Of a stretch of 50,966 bases of DNA, positions 8,210 to 18,561 are shown piece after piece. The position numbers were made by a program, and so were the translations under genes. Positions within the stretch are counted from its first letter, which is position 1; every line of letters starts with the position of its first letter. The DNA is from Hyphomicrobiales bacterium. GTDB taxonomy: Bacteria; Pseudomonadota; Alphaproteobacteria; Rhizobiales; Rhizobiaceae. The stretch is from assembly GCA_900473205.1 (NCBI GenBank), contig UCLB01000044.1, forward strand, positions 1-50,966, read 5' to 3'. The notes beneath the pieces were generated by a model. It did no database searches and was not told where the DNA came from. It saw only the letters and a program-made list of their open reading frames with translations.

Positions 8210-9046
8210 ATGGAACGGACAATTCTGGACGTGAAAAATCTCCGCATTCGCTACGGAGGCTCCGAAACGGAAGCCGTGCGCGGTGTGTCCTTCACCCTTG
8301 GCCGGGAACGTCTCGGCATCGTCGGTGAAAGCGGCTCGGGCAAATCCACCGTGGGGCGTGCACTCCTGCGCCTCCTGCCCGGAGCGACGATCACCGCCGA
8401 TACGCTTCGTTTCGATGAACTCGACCTTCTGTCTCTGGCGGAAAAAGAAATGCTGAAGGTCCGCGGCAGACGCATGTCGATGATCCTTCAAGACCCCAAG
8501 TTTTCGCTGAACCCCATCCGCCGCGTCGGCGATCAGGTGGCGGAGACCTATCTGCGGCACTTCAAATGCACGAAAGCGGAAGCCAGGATCAAAGCGCTCG
8601 TCATGCTGGAGGCGGTCAAAATCCGTGATCCCGAGCGCGTATATGCCCAATATCCGCATGAAATCTCGGGCGGCATGGGCCAACGCGTCATGATCGCCAT
8701 GATGCTTCTCGCAGATCCGGACCTCGTCATCGCCGACGAGCCGACATCGGCTCTGGACGTTACCGTTCGCCTGCAAGTGCTGAACATTCTCGACAGCCTC
8801 GTGCGGGATCGCGGCATCGGGCTCATCATGATCAGTCATGATCTTAATCTGGTCCGCAATTTCTGCGACCGCGTTCTCATCATGTATGCGGGTCAGGTTG
8901 TCGAAACCCTGTCGGCGCGGGATCTGGACAGCGCCCAGCACCCTTACACACGCGGCCTTCTAGCAGCCCAACCGCGCATTGGCGGCAGCCGTTCGCCGCT
9001 TGCCGTTCTGGACCGCCGTCCGGAATGGCTGGAGGAAAAAGTCTGA
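8210..9046 (+). CDS. ABC transporter ATP-binding protein, peptide class (DppD-like)
   Basis: 278 residues from ATG 8210, three bases after the permease stop. It has Walker A GIVGESGSGKST, Q-loop MILQDPKFSLNP, signature ISGGMGQRV, Walker B LVIADEPTSALD and switch histidine ISHDLNL. The signature is ISGGMGQ, which is common in DppD/OppD subunits. The C-terminal oligopeptide-transporter extension is present (HPYTRGLLAAQP). It forms an ATPase heterodimer with the product of the next gene and energises import through the two permeases upstream. Confidence 0.94.
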   Translation: MERTILDVKNLRIRYGGSETEAVRGVSFTLGRERLGIVGESGSGKSTVGRALLRLLPGATITADTLRFDELDLLSLAEKEMLKVRGRRMSMILQDPKFSLNPIRRVGDQVAETYLRHFKCTKAEARIKALVMLEAVKIRDPERVYAQYPHEISGGMGQRVMIAMMLLADPDLVIADEPTSALDVTVRLQVLNILDSLVRDRGIGLIMISHDLNLVRNFCDRVLIMYAGQVVETLSARDLDSAQHPYTRGLLAAQPRIGGSRSPLAVLDRRPEWLEEKV

Positions 9047-9810
9047 TGTCAGTTTCTGTCGAAATTCGCGATCTATCGATCAGCTTCGGTGAAGGCCCCT
9101 CCGCCGTCAAGGTTCTGCCGTCCGTCTCCTTTTCCGTGCAGCCGGGTGAATGCTTCGGCCTCGTCGGCGAATCCGGCTCCGGCAAATCCACCGTCCTGCG
9201 CTGCGTGTCCATGCTGACGGATTTCTGGAAAGGCGAAATCCTGATCGATGGAAAATCCGTGCGCGACATGCCGCTGATCGACCGTTGCCGCACGCTGCAA
9301 ATGGTGTTTCAGGACCCTTACGGCTCACTGCACCCGCGCCAGTCGGTCAGAACCGTTCTCAACGAACCGCTGACCATTCACAAGCTGGGTGACAAAGAAG
9401 AGCGGATGCGCAAAGCCATCACCGATGTCGGCCTGCCCGTCTCGTTTCTGGATCGCTTCCCGCACCAGCTTTCCGGCGGGCAGCGTCAGCGCGTGGCAAT
9501 CGCCCGGGCTTTGATCCTTGAACCATCGCTGCTGCTGCTAGATGAACCGACTTCGGCGCTCGACGTCTCGGTTCAGGCGGAAATCCTGAACCTGCTGCAA
9601 CGCCTTCGCGAAGAACGCGGCTTCACCTACATCATGGTCACCCATGACCTGGCCGTGGTGGACCATATGTGCGACCGTTTCGCGGTCATGCTGCGCGGCG
9701 AAGTCACCGAAATACTGCCACGAAACGCCATTGCCGCCAATGGCGCAACCCACCCCTACGCCCGCGAACTCATCGGCGCATCGCTGGAATATGAAGGCGC
9801 GAACGCCTGA
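9046..9810 (+). CDS. ABC transporter ATP-binding protein, peptide class (DppF-like)
   Basis: 254 residues from ATG 9046, sharing one base with the preceding stop (TGATG). An in-frame codon 21 bases earlier has no better ribosome site. Motifs: Walker A GLVGESGSGKST, Q-loop MVFQDPYGSLHPRQ, signature LSGGQRQRVAIARAL, Walker B LLLLDEPTSALD, switch VTHDLAV. It is the last gene of the operon. The next gene runs convergently with a gap of only 10 bases and I see no obvious terminator hairpin in between. Confidence 0.94.
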   Translation: MSVSVEIRDLSISFGEGPSAVKVLPSVSFSVQPGECFGLVGESGSGKSTVLRCVSMLTDFWKGEILIDGKSVRDMPLIDRCRTLQMVFQDPYGSLHPRQSVRTVLNEPLTIHKLGDKEERMRKAITDVGLPVSFLDRFPHQLSGGQRQRVAIARALILEPSLLLLDEPTSALDVSVQAEILNLLQRLREERGFTYIMVTHDLAVVDHMCDRFAVMLRGEVTEILPRNAIAANGATHPYARELIGASLEYEGANA

Positions 9811-9820
9811 AAGACGAGGC

Positions 9821-10516
9821 TCAATCCACGTCGGGATCGTATTCTCTCGGCGTGTCGTCTTTCGAAAACAGCACGCAAGGTCCGCGAGAGCCGCGCGGAT
9901 CGTAGGAATATCCCTTCAACGCCAGAGCCTGCGTAATGTCGCGAATGCCTGCCAGATGATAAAGGTGGTCGTGCAGCTCCACGAATATCCTTTCGATGCC
10001 GATAAGCGCGGCATTCTGTAGCAAATCATGTTCCGCACCCTCGATATCCATGACCAGCGCATTGATCTGATGGCGCGCGATGAATTCGTCGATGTTTTCG
10101 GACGGGATTTCGATGCGATCTTCGTAAGGCCCCTGATTTTCATCCATCGATGACATCCACAGGTCTTTGCGAACGTAAAACGGGTGAACATGCGGCGCAT
10201 GCGCCGTCAAAAGCCCCTGCGAAAAGGTGACATTGTCGGCGCAATTGGCCTTGATGACACGCGCAGCCAGCGCTGCCGTTCCGGGGTTGGCCTCGAAAGC
10301 CCAGACGGACACATCCTTGATGCCAGCAATGATGGAGGTGATGATGCCAATGCCGGAGCCAAGTTCCAGAACCCGGTCGCCGGGCTTGATCGCTTTCAGA
10401 ATGCTGCGGGCTTCTTTCGCCTCATAGCTTCCATCTTCCAGCGCTTTCCAGATGACAGGAGAAACCTCTTCCCGCGCCAGATCGAGCCGCACTCCATGCA
10501 CGTCAAGCCGTTCCAT
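9821..10516 (-). CDS. FkbM-family SAM-dependent methyltransferase
   Basis: 231 residues from ATG 10516, with AAGGGA 8 bases upstream. The SAM-binding motif I is VLELGSGIGIITSI (about residue 49). The acidic residue of motif II is in WAFEANPGTAALA. FkbM-specific features are IDEFIARHQINALVMDIEGAEHDLL (about residues 142-166) and FVELHDHLY. Members usually O-methylate sugars or other small molecules. The target here is unknown. It lies 51 bases downstream of dcpA on the same strand with no terminator seen, so it may be cotranscribed with pruR-dcpA. Its 3' end nearly abuts the convergent ABC operon. Confidence 0.88.
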   Translation of the reverse strand: MERLDVHGVRLDLAREEVSPVIWKALEDGSYEAKEARSILKAIKPGDRVLELGSGIGIITSIIAGIKDVSVWAFEANPGTAALAARVIKANCADNVTFSQGLLTAHAPHVHPFYVRKDLWMSSMDENQGPYEDRIEIPSENIDEFIARHQINALVMDIEGAEHDLLQNAALIGIERIFVELHDHLYHLAGIRDITQALALKGYSYDPRGSRGPCVLFSKDDTPREYDPDVD

Positions 10517-10567
10517 TTCAAAATCCCTTAAAGGCCGAGGCCAAGATAAACTGCAACATGATGTCTC

Positions 10568-12499
10568 TTAAATCGAACGCCTGAAAACATCGAGCTTTTC
10601 AGCCGGTGATGGATAGCCAATCAGGTAGCCCTGCATCTGGTCGCATCCCAGCCGGGTCATGCAATCGAACTGCTCCTGCGTTTCAATGCCTTCCGCAATC
10701 GTCGTCATTCTCAGGCTCTTTGCCATGCCGACCACGAATTCCACGATGGCCAGCGCATCCGTATCGGTCGCAACATCGCGCAGGAACGACTGGTCGATCT
10801 TGATTTTATCGAAGGGCACGCCACGCAGGTTGCCAAGCGAGGAATAGCCGGTGCCGAAATCGTCCATGGCGATCTGTATGCCGACTTCCTTCAGCTTCTC
10901 CAGCGTTTCCAGTGTCTGGTCGCTTTTGTTGAGCAGCACGGATTCGGTAATCTCAAGCTCCAGCCGGTTTGCATTCAGCCCGCTCTTTTCAAGCGCGTTA
11001 ACAACGTTCTGGATGAGGCTGGTGCTGTGGAACTGAACTGGCGAAAGGTTGATCGCAACCTTCAGATCGCCCTTCCAGCTCTTGGCCTCTTGGCACGCCG
11101 TATCCATGGCCCATTTGCCGAGAGAATGGATCAGGCCCGTCCGTTCGGCCACGGGAATGAAGGCAGAAGGCGGCACGCGGCCACGCACGGGGTGCGTCCA
11201 GCGCAGCAAGGCCTCGAAGCCGCAAATCTCGCGAGTCTTCGTCAACATCTGCGGCTGGTAATAGACTTCCATCTCGTTGTTTTGCAGTGCCATCTGGAGA
11301 TCGGCCTCGAATGAGCGCTTTTCCGTTAACTGCTGCTGCATATGGACTTTGAAAACGCTGGCGCGGCCCGGCCCCAATCTCTTAGCTTCGTAAAGCGCCA
11401 GATCGGCCCGTTTGAACAGCTCGTCGGCATTCATAACATCACATGATACGGCGATGCCGACACAGGTACCGATTTTGATCTCAAGCTCACCGAGATTATA
11501 GGGATGGCTGATCTCGGCGATCAGCGCATCGGCCAAAGTCAGCGCCTCGTCCTCGCTCAGCCCGCTGGAAATAACGGCAAACTCATCACCACCCAGACGG
11601 CACACCATGTCGCCATCCTTGCGTAGTGAAGATAGGCGTATGCCGACGGCTTGTAGCAACGCATCGCCCACATCATGGCCCAATGTGTCGTTGATGTCCT
11701 TGAAACCATCGAGGTCCAGCAGCAGAATGGTCGCCGTTTCGGGCTCGTCCAAACTCAATCTGTCGTTCAGTTCTTTCCTGAACAGCGCGCGGTTGGGTAG
11801 TTCGGTCAGCGCATCGTGATAGGCATCGTGCGCAAGGCGCACATTGTTGGCCTGCAATTCCAGCGTCGCCGCTCGCAGATCATCCGTCAGCCCGCGCATG
11901 TCTTTCTGCGCGCGATCCAGCAGATTGTTATGACGATTCAAGAGGAAGATCAGCGCCACACCGCAGATGATCAGTCCGCCAGCCAGCCCCGTATAGATGA
12001 TGTGCAGCTTGCGCACTTCCGAATGCGCTGCATCGATGACGTCGACGTCATAGGCGACGGAAGAGGATGCAAGCGTGGTCAGCGGCCCGTCCAGCGTGCT
12101 CATCGTCGGCAGCAACGCCTTGACGGTTTCCGGCTGCAACTGAGCGAGGTTCTTGTCCAGATCGGTCAGGATCGCGTCCAGCTTTGCGACGAGCTCGAGC
12201 CAGTCCGCACGCTCGGCAATGAAGGCACCGAGCTTGCCCTGCTTGAGAAGCTCCAGCCTGCCCAGCATGATATCCATGCGCAGCCGCAGATCGTCGCGGG
12301 TTATGCGATTGGGATCGAGGACGAAACCGTAGAGATTGTTCTGGAGACGCAGATATTCCGAGACGGTCTGGCTGACCGCCCATGAATCATTGTATCTGGC
12401 GAATTTCTGCAATGCGGTTTGCCGCTGTGCAATGACGTAGGCAATATAGCCCGTTGCCAAAACGAAACAGCAAATGATGACCGCCAATACTTTGCGCAA
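10568..12499 (-). CDS. dcpA: dual GGDEF-EAL cyclic-di-GMP enzyme, DcpA type
   Basis: 643 residues. The start is a TTG at 12499, with AAAGG overlapping the pruR stop codon, so translation is probably coupled. The N-terminus is a membrane helix (about 4-24), a periplasmic helical sensor (about 25-165) and a second helix (IIYTGLAGGLIICGVALIFL). Then come a diguanylate cyclase domain with intact RLGGDEFAVI near residue 301 and a phosphodiesterase domain with intact FEALLRW near residue 429, ITESVLL, and DDFGTGYSSL. Both activities look possible. In A. tumefaciens DcpA switches between c-di-GMP synthesis and breakdown under control of a pterin made with PruA and of the periplasmic protein PruR, and this sets attachment and biofilm formation. 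Identity is inferred from domain order and the pruR neighbour. Confidence 0.88.
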   Translation of the reverse strand: MRKVLAVIICCFVLATGYIAYVIAQRQTALQKFARYNDSWAVSQTVSEYLRLQNNLYGFVLDPNRITRDDLRLRMDIMLGRLELLKQGKLGAFIAERADWLELVAKLDAILTDLDKNLAQLQPETVKALLPTMSTLDGPLTTLASSSVAYDVDVIDAAHSEVRKLHIIYTGLAGGLIICGVALIFLLNRHNNLLDRAQKDMRGLTDDLRAATLELQANNVRLAHDAYHDALTELPNRALFRKELNDRLSLDEPETATILLLDLDGFKDINDTLGHDVGDALLQAVGIRLSSLRKDGDMVCRLGGDEFAVISSGLSEDEALTLADALIAEISHPYNLGELEIKIGTCVGIAVSCDVMNADELFKRADLALYEAKRLGPGRASVFKVHMQQQLTEKRSFEADLQMALQNNEMEVYYQPQMLTKTREICGFEALLRWTHPVRGRVPPSAFIPVAERTGLIHSLGKWAMDTACQEAKSWKGDLKVAINLSPVQFHSTSLIQNVVNALEKSGLNANRLELEITESVLLNKSDQTLETLEKLKEVGIQIAMDDFGTGYSSLGNLRGVPFDKIKIDQSFLRDVATDTDALAIVEFVVGMAKSLRMTTIAEGIETQEQFDCMTRLGCDQMQGYLIGYPSPAEKLDVFRRSI

Positions 12500-12508
12500 G
12501 CGGCACCT

Positions 12509-13015
12509 TTACTCGACTATAAGCTTCGCAACCTGCCAAGCGGAGCGCGTATAGTACGTCTGCGTTTGAAGTTCCGGCGCACTGTCATAGGGATAGATAA
12601 CGAAGAGAGGTCCCTTTTCGCGGACCTCCATGTAATTGCCATCCCGTTTCATCGCCAGAATGACATTGTATTTTTCAAAATCCGCCATTGGAATGGTGCT
12701 GACATAATCGTTCAAGGCAACGGCGGTCACCGTGTCCCCCTTGGCCCCAACAAGCTCCATCAGCTTCTTGAGCGAAACGCCTTCGAAACGTGTGCGCCCG
12801 TCGTACCAGGGTGAGTTCGTCTCGACCGTGACCAGCCCCATGCCCTCAAGCATATCCCGGTCAAACTTGGCCGCGCCGTCGGCATTGGTGTTGGATATAT
12901 GGCCGGAAATCGTGAGAATGGGTTTGCCCGCAGGCTGTGGCAGTGAACCGGCCTGAGCAGTGGAAAGCCATGTGATCGCCAAAACGGCGCTGAGAATTAA
13001 CCGCACAAAACGCAT
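12509..13015 (-). CDS. pruR: periplasmic pterin-binding SUOX-fold protein, PruR type
   Basis: 168 residues from ATG 13015. A Sec signal peptide (MRFVRLILSAVLAITWLSTA, cleavage near AQA-GS) is followed by one compact domain of the oxidoreductase molybdopterin-binding (SUOX-like) fold. Conserved landmarks are ILTISGHISNTN, SPWYDGRTRFEGVSLKKLME and ALNDYVSTIPMADFEKY. The YPYDSAPELQTQTYY segment and the terminal RSAWQVAKLIVE follow. It lacks the cysteine that coordinates molybdenum in true sulfite oxidases (no Cys remains in the mature protein), which fits a pterin sensor and not an enzyme. Its stop lies 9 bases before dcpA. PruR is known to bind pterins and act on DcpA in the periplasm. Confidence 0.85.
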   Translation of the reverse strand: MRFVRLILSAVLAITWLSTAQAGSLPQPAGKPILTISGHISNTNADGAAKFDRDMLEGMGLVTVETNSPWYDGRTRFEGVSLKKLMELVGAKGDTVTAVALNDYVSTIPMADFEKYNVILAMKRDGNYMEVREKGPLFVIYPYDSAPELQTQTYYTRSAWQVAKLIVE

Positions 13016-13352
13016 TGTTTTTGTCCTTCGATAGACCTCGATGGCTGACCACTCGCCACGTCACGAGCTTTCTAAAATCTTATATCAGGATTCGATACAA
13101 TATGCTTACTGAGATTTGATGAACATAAAGGCTTGGGCTTTTAGCATATTGAGCAGCGCCTCTGCTTGAAAAGCAATTGCGTCAGACACGTTTACCGAAT
13201 GTTTTTGATAGTCGTTAGAAAAATCGATAAATTTTTGCAAAATGGTTTAGGAAAATAAAACACTTAGACACCGGGCGTGGTAACGGCCACGCCCGGTGCT
13301 ATCTGTGGTTAAATCCGGCTCCCAAAAGGAACCATGGTTCGAATCACCGTCC
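13016..13352. other. 337-base intergenic region between pruR and katG
   Basis: Holds the pruR promoter on the minus strand (immediately above 13016, hexamers not assignable with confidence) and the katG terminator at 13269-13298. The part from about 13060 to 13260 is AT-rich with no convincing gene. Confidence 0.5.
13269..13298 (-). terminator. rho-independent terminator of katG
   Basis: A perfect 12-base-pair stem (CACCGGGCGTGG with CCACGCCCGGTG) with a six-base loop starts about 55 bases past the katG stop. On the minus strand it is followed by a T-rich run (TCTAAGTGTTTTATTTTC), as expected for leftward transcription. Confidence 0.85.
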
Positions 13353-15734
<2,382 letters not shown>

Positions 15735-16649
15735 ATGAAAAATCTGACCCTGAAACAGCTGCGTTATTTCGAGGCCCTTGCACGCCATCGGCGCTTTCGC
15801 CTGGCGGCGGATGCCTGCGCTATTTCCCAACCCGCTCTGTCCATGCAGATCAAGGAGCTGGAGGAGGATGTGGGGCACGAGCTGTTCGAACGCAGCGCCC
15901 GGGAAATCAGGCTCACGGGCTTTGGCCAGACATTCGCCATCCGCGTGCGTGAAATCCTGCGCGCAGTGGATGAGCTAGACGAATTGGCAAGGGTTTCGAA
16001 AAACTCGTTCCTCTCGCGTCTGCGGATCGGTATTATTCCCACCGTCGCCCCCTACCTGCTGCCCACCATCATCAATGATCTCAACAAGGCCTTCGAAGGC
16101 ATCGAGATTCAGGTGCGCGAAACACAGACCGCCAGATTGATCGAAGAACTGAAACAGGGTGATCTCGACCTCGCAATCGTCGCTTTGCCCATTTCCGAGC
16201 CGGCACTGACGGAACTCAAATTGTTCGATGAGGAATTCGTGCTGGTCCGGCGGCATGAGGATGGCGGAAAACCCGTGCCGGAGCGCACCGCCCTGCCCAA
16301 GATGCGGTTGCTGCTTCTGGAGGAAGGCCACTGTTTTCGCGATCAGGCGCTTTCCTTCTGCAATGTCGGCTCCTCCCAGCCGCGCGAAGTCATGGAGGGA
16401 AGCTCCCTGTCCACACTGGTGCAAATGGTCAGCGCCGGTATCGGCATTACCCTGATCCCGGAAATGGCGGTGCCGATGGAAACCCGCTCGGCCCATGTTT
16501 CGATATCGCATTTCGAAGCACCCGCTCCGGTGCGCTCCATCGGAATGATCTGGCGAAACGCCTCCCCGCTCATCAAACAGCTGATGCCGATTTCCGAGGT
16601 CATCCGGGGTTCGTCCGAGAAGATGCGCGCGCTTTCAGTCGCCAGTTAG
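15735..16649 (+). CDS. oxyR: LysR-type peroxide sensor OxyR
   Basis: 304 residues from ATG 15735. The N-terminal LysR helix-turn-helix is clear (TLKQLRYFEALARHRRFRLA, then CAISQPALSMQIKELEEDVG and LFERSAREIRLTGFG). The effector domain begins near RLRIGIIPTVAPYLLP. Two cysteines sit in EEGHCFRDQALSFC, matching the redox pair C199/C208 of E. coli OxyR in sequence and spacing. This is the main reason for choosing OxyR over another LysR protein. The divergent katG neighbour supports it. It is expected to activate katG when oxidised and to repress its own gene. Confidence 0.95.
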   Translation: MKNLTLKQLRYFEALARHRRFRLAADACAISQPALSMQIKELEEDVGHELFERSAREIRLTGFGQTFAIRVREILRAVDELDELARVSKNSFLSRLRIGIIPTVAPYLLPTIINDLNKAFEGIEIQVRETQTARLIEELKQGDLDLAIVALPISEPALTELKLFDEEFVLVRRHEDGGKPVPERTALPKMRLLLLEEGHCFRDQALSFCNVGSSQPREVMEGSSLSTLVQMVSAGIGITLIPEMAVPMETRSAHVSISHFEAPAPVRSIGMIWRNASPLIKQLMPISEVIRGSSEKMRALSVAS

Positions 16650-16734
16650 GCGCGCCAACATCGAGTCTTGCTCGAGCAACATATTGATTTTAAGTCATAA
16701 CTAATCGTGATGTTTTTTGCGCTTGCTTAAAAAC

Positions 16735-16746
16735 ACGAACGTTCGT
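16735..16746. promoter_or_regulatory. palindromic operator candidate for the TetR repressor
   Basis: ACGAACGTTCGT is a perfect 12-base palindrome 33 bases upstream of the TetR start, in an AT-rich promoter region. Palindromes of this kind in front of a TetR gene and its efflux operon are typical repressor sites. Binding is inferred, not shown. Confidence 0.55.
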
Positions 16747-16778
16747 ATTGAAAATCATATTTTAGATTGTGAGCAATT

Positions 16779-17336
16779 ATGGCTAGAACACGCAAGATCA
16801 GTGCAGATGATATTCTGGACGCCGCCGAACGCGTTATTTTGCGTCTGGGCGCCGTTGGCGTTTCCATCGATGCGGTGGCGCAGGAAGCGGGCGTCAGCAA
16901 ATCGCGGGTCGTCTATGATCATAAATCCAAATCCGCGCTGCTGGAAGCCTTGATCGATCGCCGCCTGACCTCGGAAGAGGAGCGTGTCCGTGCGTCTGTG
17001 GACGCCAACAGCGACAAGGCGCATCCGGAGCTTTTCGGTCGGATCGCCGTTGCGGAAAAAGAACCAGACGATACCGACAAGGCCGTCTGCCTTGCCATGA
17101 GCGCGGCCATGTCGAGCGAAGAAAAACTGCACGAAAAACTGCGGAACTGGACGCGCAAAGATCTGGCAGACATAGGCGGCGGCAAAAGACCCAAAGCAGC
17201 TCTGATCGCCTATCTTGCTCTGACCGGTTTCTACTGCACGGAATATTTCAATTTCTACCAGTGGGAACCAGAAGCCCGGCTGGAAATTCTCGACGATATT
17301 CGCGCCATATACCTGAACTCTCCTGACGAAACATGA
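16779..17336 (+). CDS. TetR-family transcriptional repressor of the adjacent RND pump
   Basis: 185 residues from ATG 16779. The N-terminal TetR DNA-binding domain (about residues 1-55) has ADDILDAAERVILRLGAVGV and the recognition region VAQEAGVSKSRVVYDHKSKS. The usual Tyr-X-X-F of this motif is replaced by YDHK, a small departure. The C-terminal ligand domain is short. It includes a hydrophobic helix near ALIAYLALTGFYCTEYF that may form the drug pocket. The stop is 34 bases before the adaptor gene on the same strand, so repressor and pump may share a transcript, with autoregulation through the palindrome upstream. Confidence 0.88.
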   Translation: MARTRKISADDILDAAERVILRLGAVGVSIDAVAQEAGVSKSRVVYDHKSKSALLEALIDRRLTSEEERVRASVDANSDKAHPELFGRIAVAEKEPDDTDKAVCLAMSAAMSSEEKLHEKLRNWTRKDLADIGGGKRPKAALIAYLALTGFYCTEYFNFYQWEPEARLEILDDIRAIYLNSPDET

Positions 17337-17370
17337 CGATCGCCTGCGGGTGATAAACGAGGACTATACA

Positions 17371-18552
17371 ATGCACAGCAGAACATCTCTGCCGCGACTG
17401 CTAACCGTGATGGCTGCCGTTTCTCTGATGGTCGCCCCCCTTACTGCCAACGCCCAGGAAGGCATGCAGATGCCGCCGCCTGCCGTCAGCGTGCTGGAAC
17501 TGACATCGAAATCGGTACCCGTGGTCAACGAACTGCCGGGCCGCATCGCCGCCACGCGCATTGCCGAAGTTCGCGCCCGGGTCTCCGGCATTCTGCAGGA
17601 GCGCGTCTTCGAGCAGGGCACGCTGGTGCAGAAAGACGATGTCCTCTATCGCATCGACCCGCGCCTCTTCAAAGTTCGCGTCGCCAGTGCCGAGGCCGCC
17701 TTGCAGCGCGCCCAGGCCACGCAGAACAATGCCCGCCAGCAGCTTGAACGCCAAAAAAACCTGCGCGAGCGCAATGTTTCGACCGGTATCGATTACGATA
17801 CGGCTGCCGTCAATCTCGCTCAGGCCGATGCCGACGTCGCACTTCAGCAAGCAGCTTTGGATGAAGCCCGCATCAATCTGGAATATACCGAAGTCCGCGC
17901 ACCCATCACCGGCATCATCGGCGGCGCTCTCGTTACCGAAGGCGCGCTGGTCACTGCCGATGGCACGCAGAACCTTGCCCTGATCCAGCAGATCGATCCC
18001 GCCTATGCCGACTTCACTCAGTCTGCACAGGATATGATGGCGCTGAAACGCGCCGTGGCAGATGGGAAGCTCGCCAGCCCCGCCCCGGATCAGGCCAGCG
18101 TGCGTCTCGTGTTTGATGATGGCTCGCTCTACGCCCAAGCCGGTCGTCTGCTGTTCGCCAGCGCCAGCGTCGATTCCACCACTGGTCAGGTCACGCTACG
18201 TGCGGAGTTTCCCAATGCAGGCCGCGATCTTCTTCCCGGCATGTATGTTCGGGTGAGAATTGAGCAGGCCGTGCGTGAAAACGCCATCACCGTGCCTCAG
18301 CGGTCCATCGTCCGTACAGCCGACGGCAAGCCACAGGTCTATGTGGCCAAGGAAGACAGCACCGCCGAAGCCCGCCCTATCGAACTCGGTCAAGCCATCG
18401 GTTCGGAATGGGTTGTCGAAAAAGGCCTGACGGCTGGCGAAAAAGTCGTGGTCGATGGCGCGCAGAAGGTTCAGCCCGGCGGCAAGATCGCGCCGGAACC
18501 GTGGCAGCCGGAAAAGCCAGCCGACGCGTCCGCGCAAGCACCCAAGCAGTAA
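17371..18552 (+). CDS. RND efflux periplasmic adaptor (AcrA/MexA family)
   Basis: 393 residues from ATG 17371. A GTG 21 bases earlier is rejected because GAGGA lies 8-9 bases before the ATG. A signal peptide (MHSRTSLPRLLTVMAAVSLM through TANA) precedes the mature start QEGMQMPP. No lipobox cysteine is present, so this adaptor is probably not lipid-anchored. The lipoyl halves (RVSGILQERVFEQGTLVQKD and VRAPITGIIGGALVTEGALV) flank a coiled-coil hairpin (about 95-165). Beta-barrel and membrane-proximal domains follow. It couples the RND pump 9 bases downstream to an outer-membrane channel that is not encoded nearby. Confidence 0.95.
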   Translation: MHSRTSLPRLLTVMAAVSLMVAPLTANAQEGMQMPPPAVSVLELTSKSVPVVNELPGRIAATRIAEVRARVSGILQERVFEQGTLVQKDDVLYRIDPRLFKVRVASAEAALQRAQATQNNARQQLERQKNLRERNVSTGIDYDTAAVNLAQADADVALQQAALDEARINLEYTEVRAPITGIIGGALVTEGALVTADGTQNLALIQQIDPAYADFTQSAQDMMALKRAVADGKLASPAPDQASVRLVFDDGSLYAQAGRLLFASASVDSTTGQVTLRAEFPNAGRDLLPGMYVRVRIEQAVRENAITVPQRSIVRTADGKPQVYVAKEDSTAEARPIELGQAIGSEWVVEKGLTAGEKVVVDGAQKVQPGGKIAPEPWQPEKPADASAQAPKQ

Positions 18553-18561
18553 GGTTACCCC

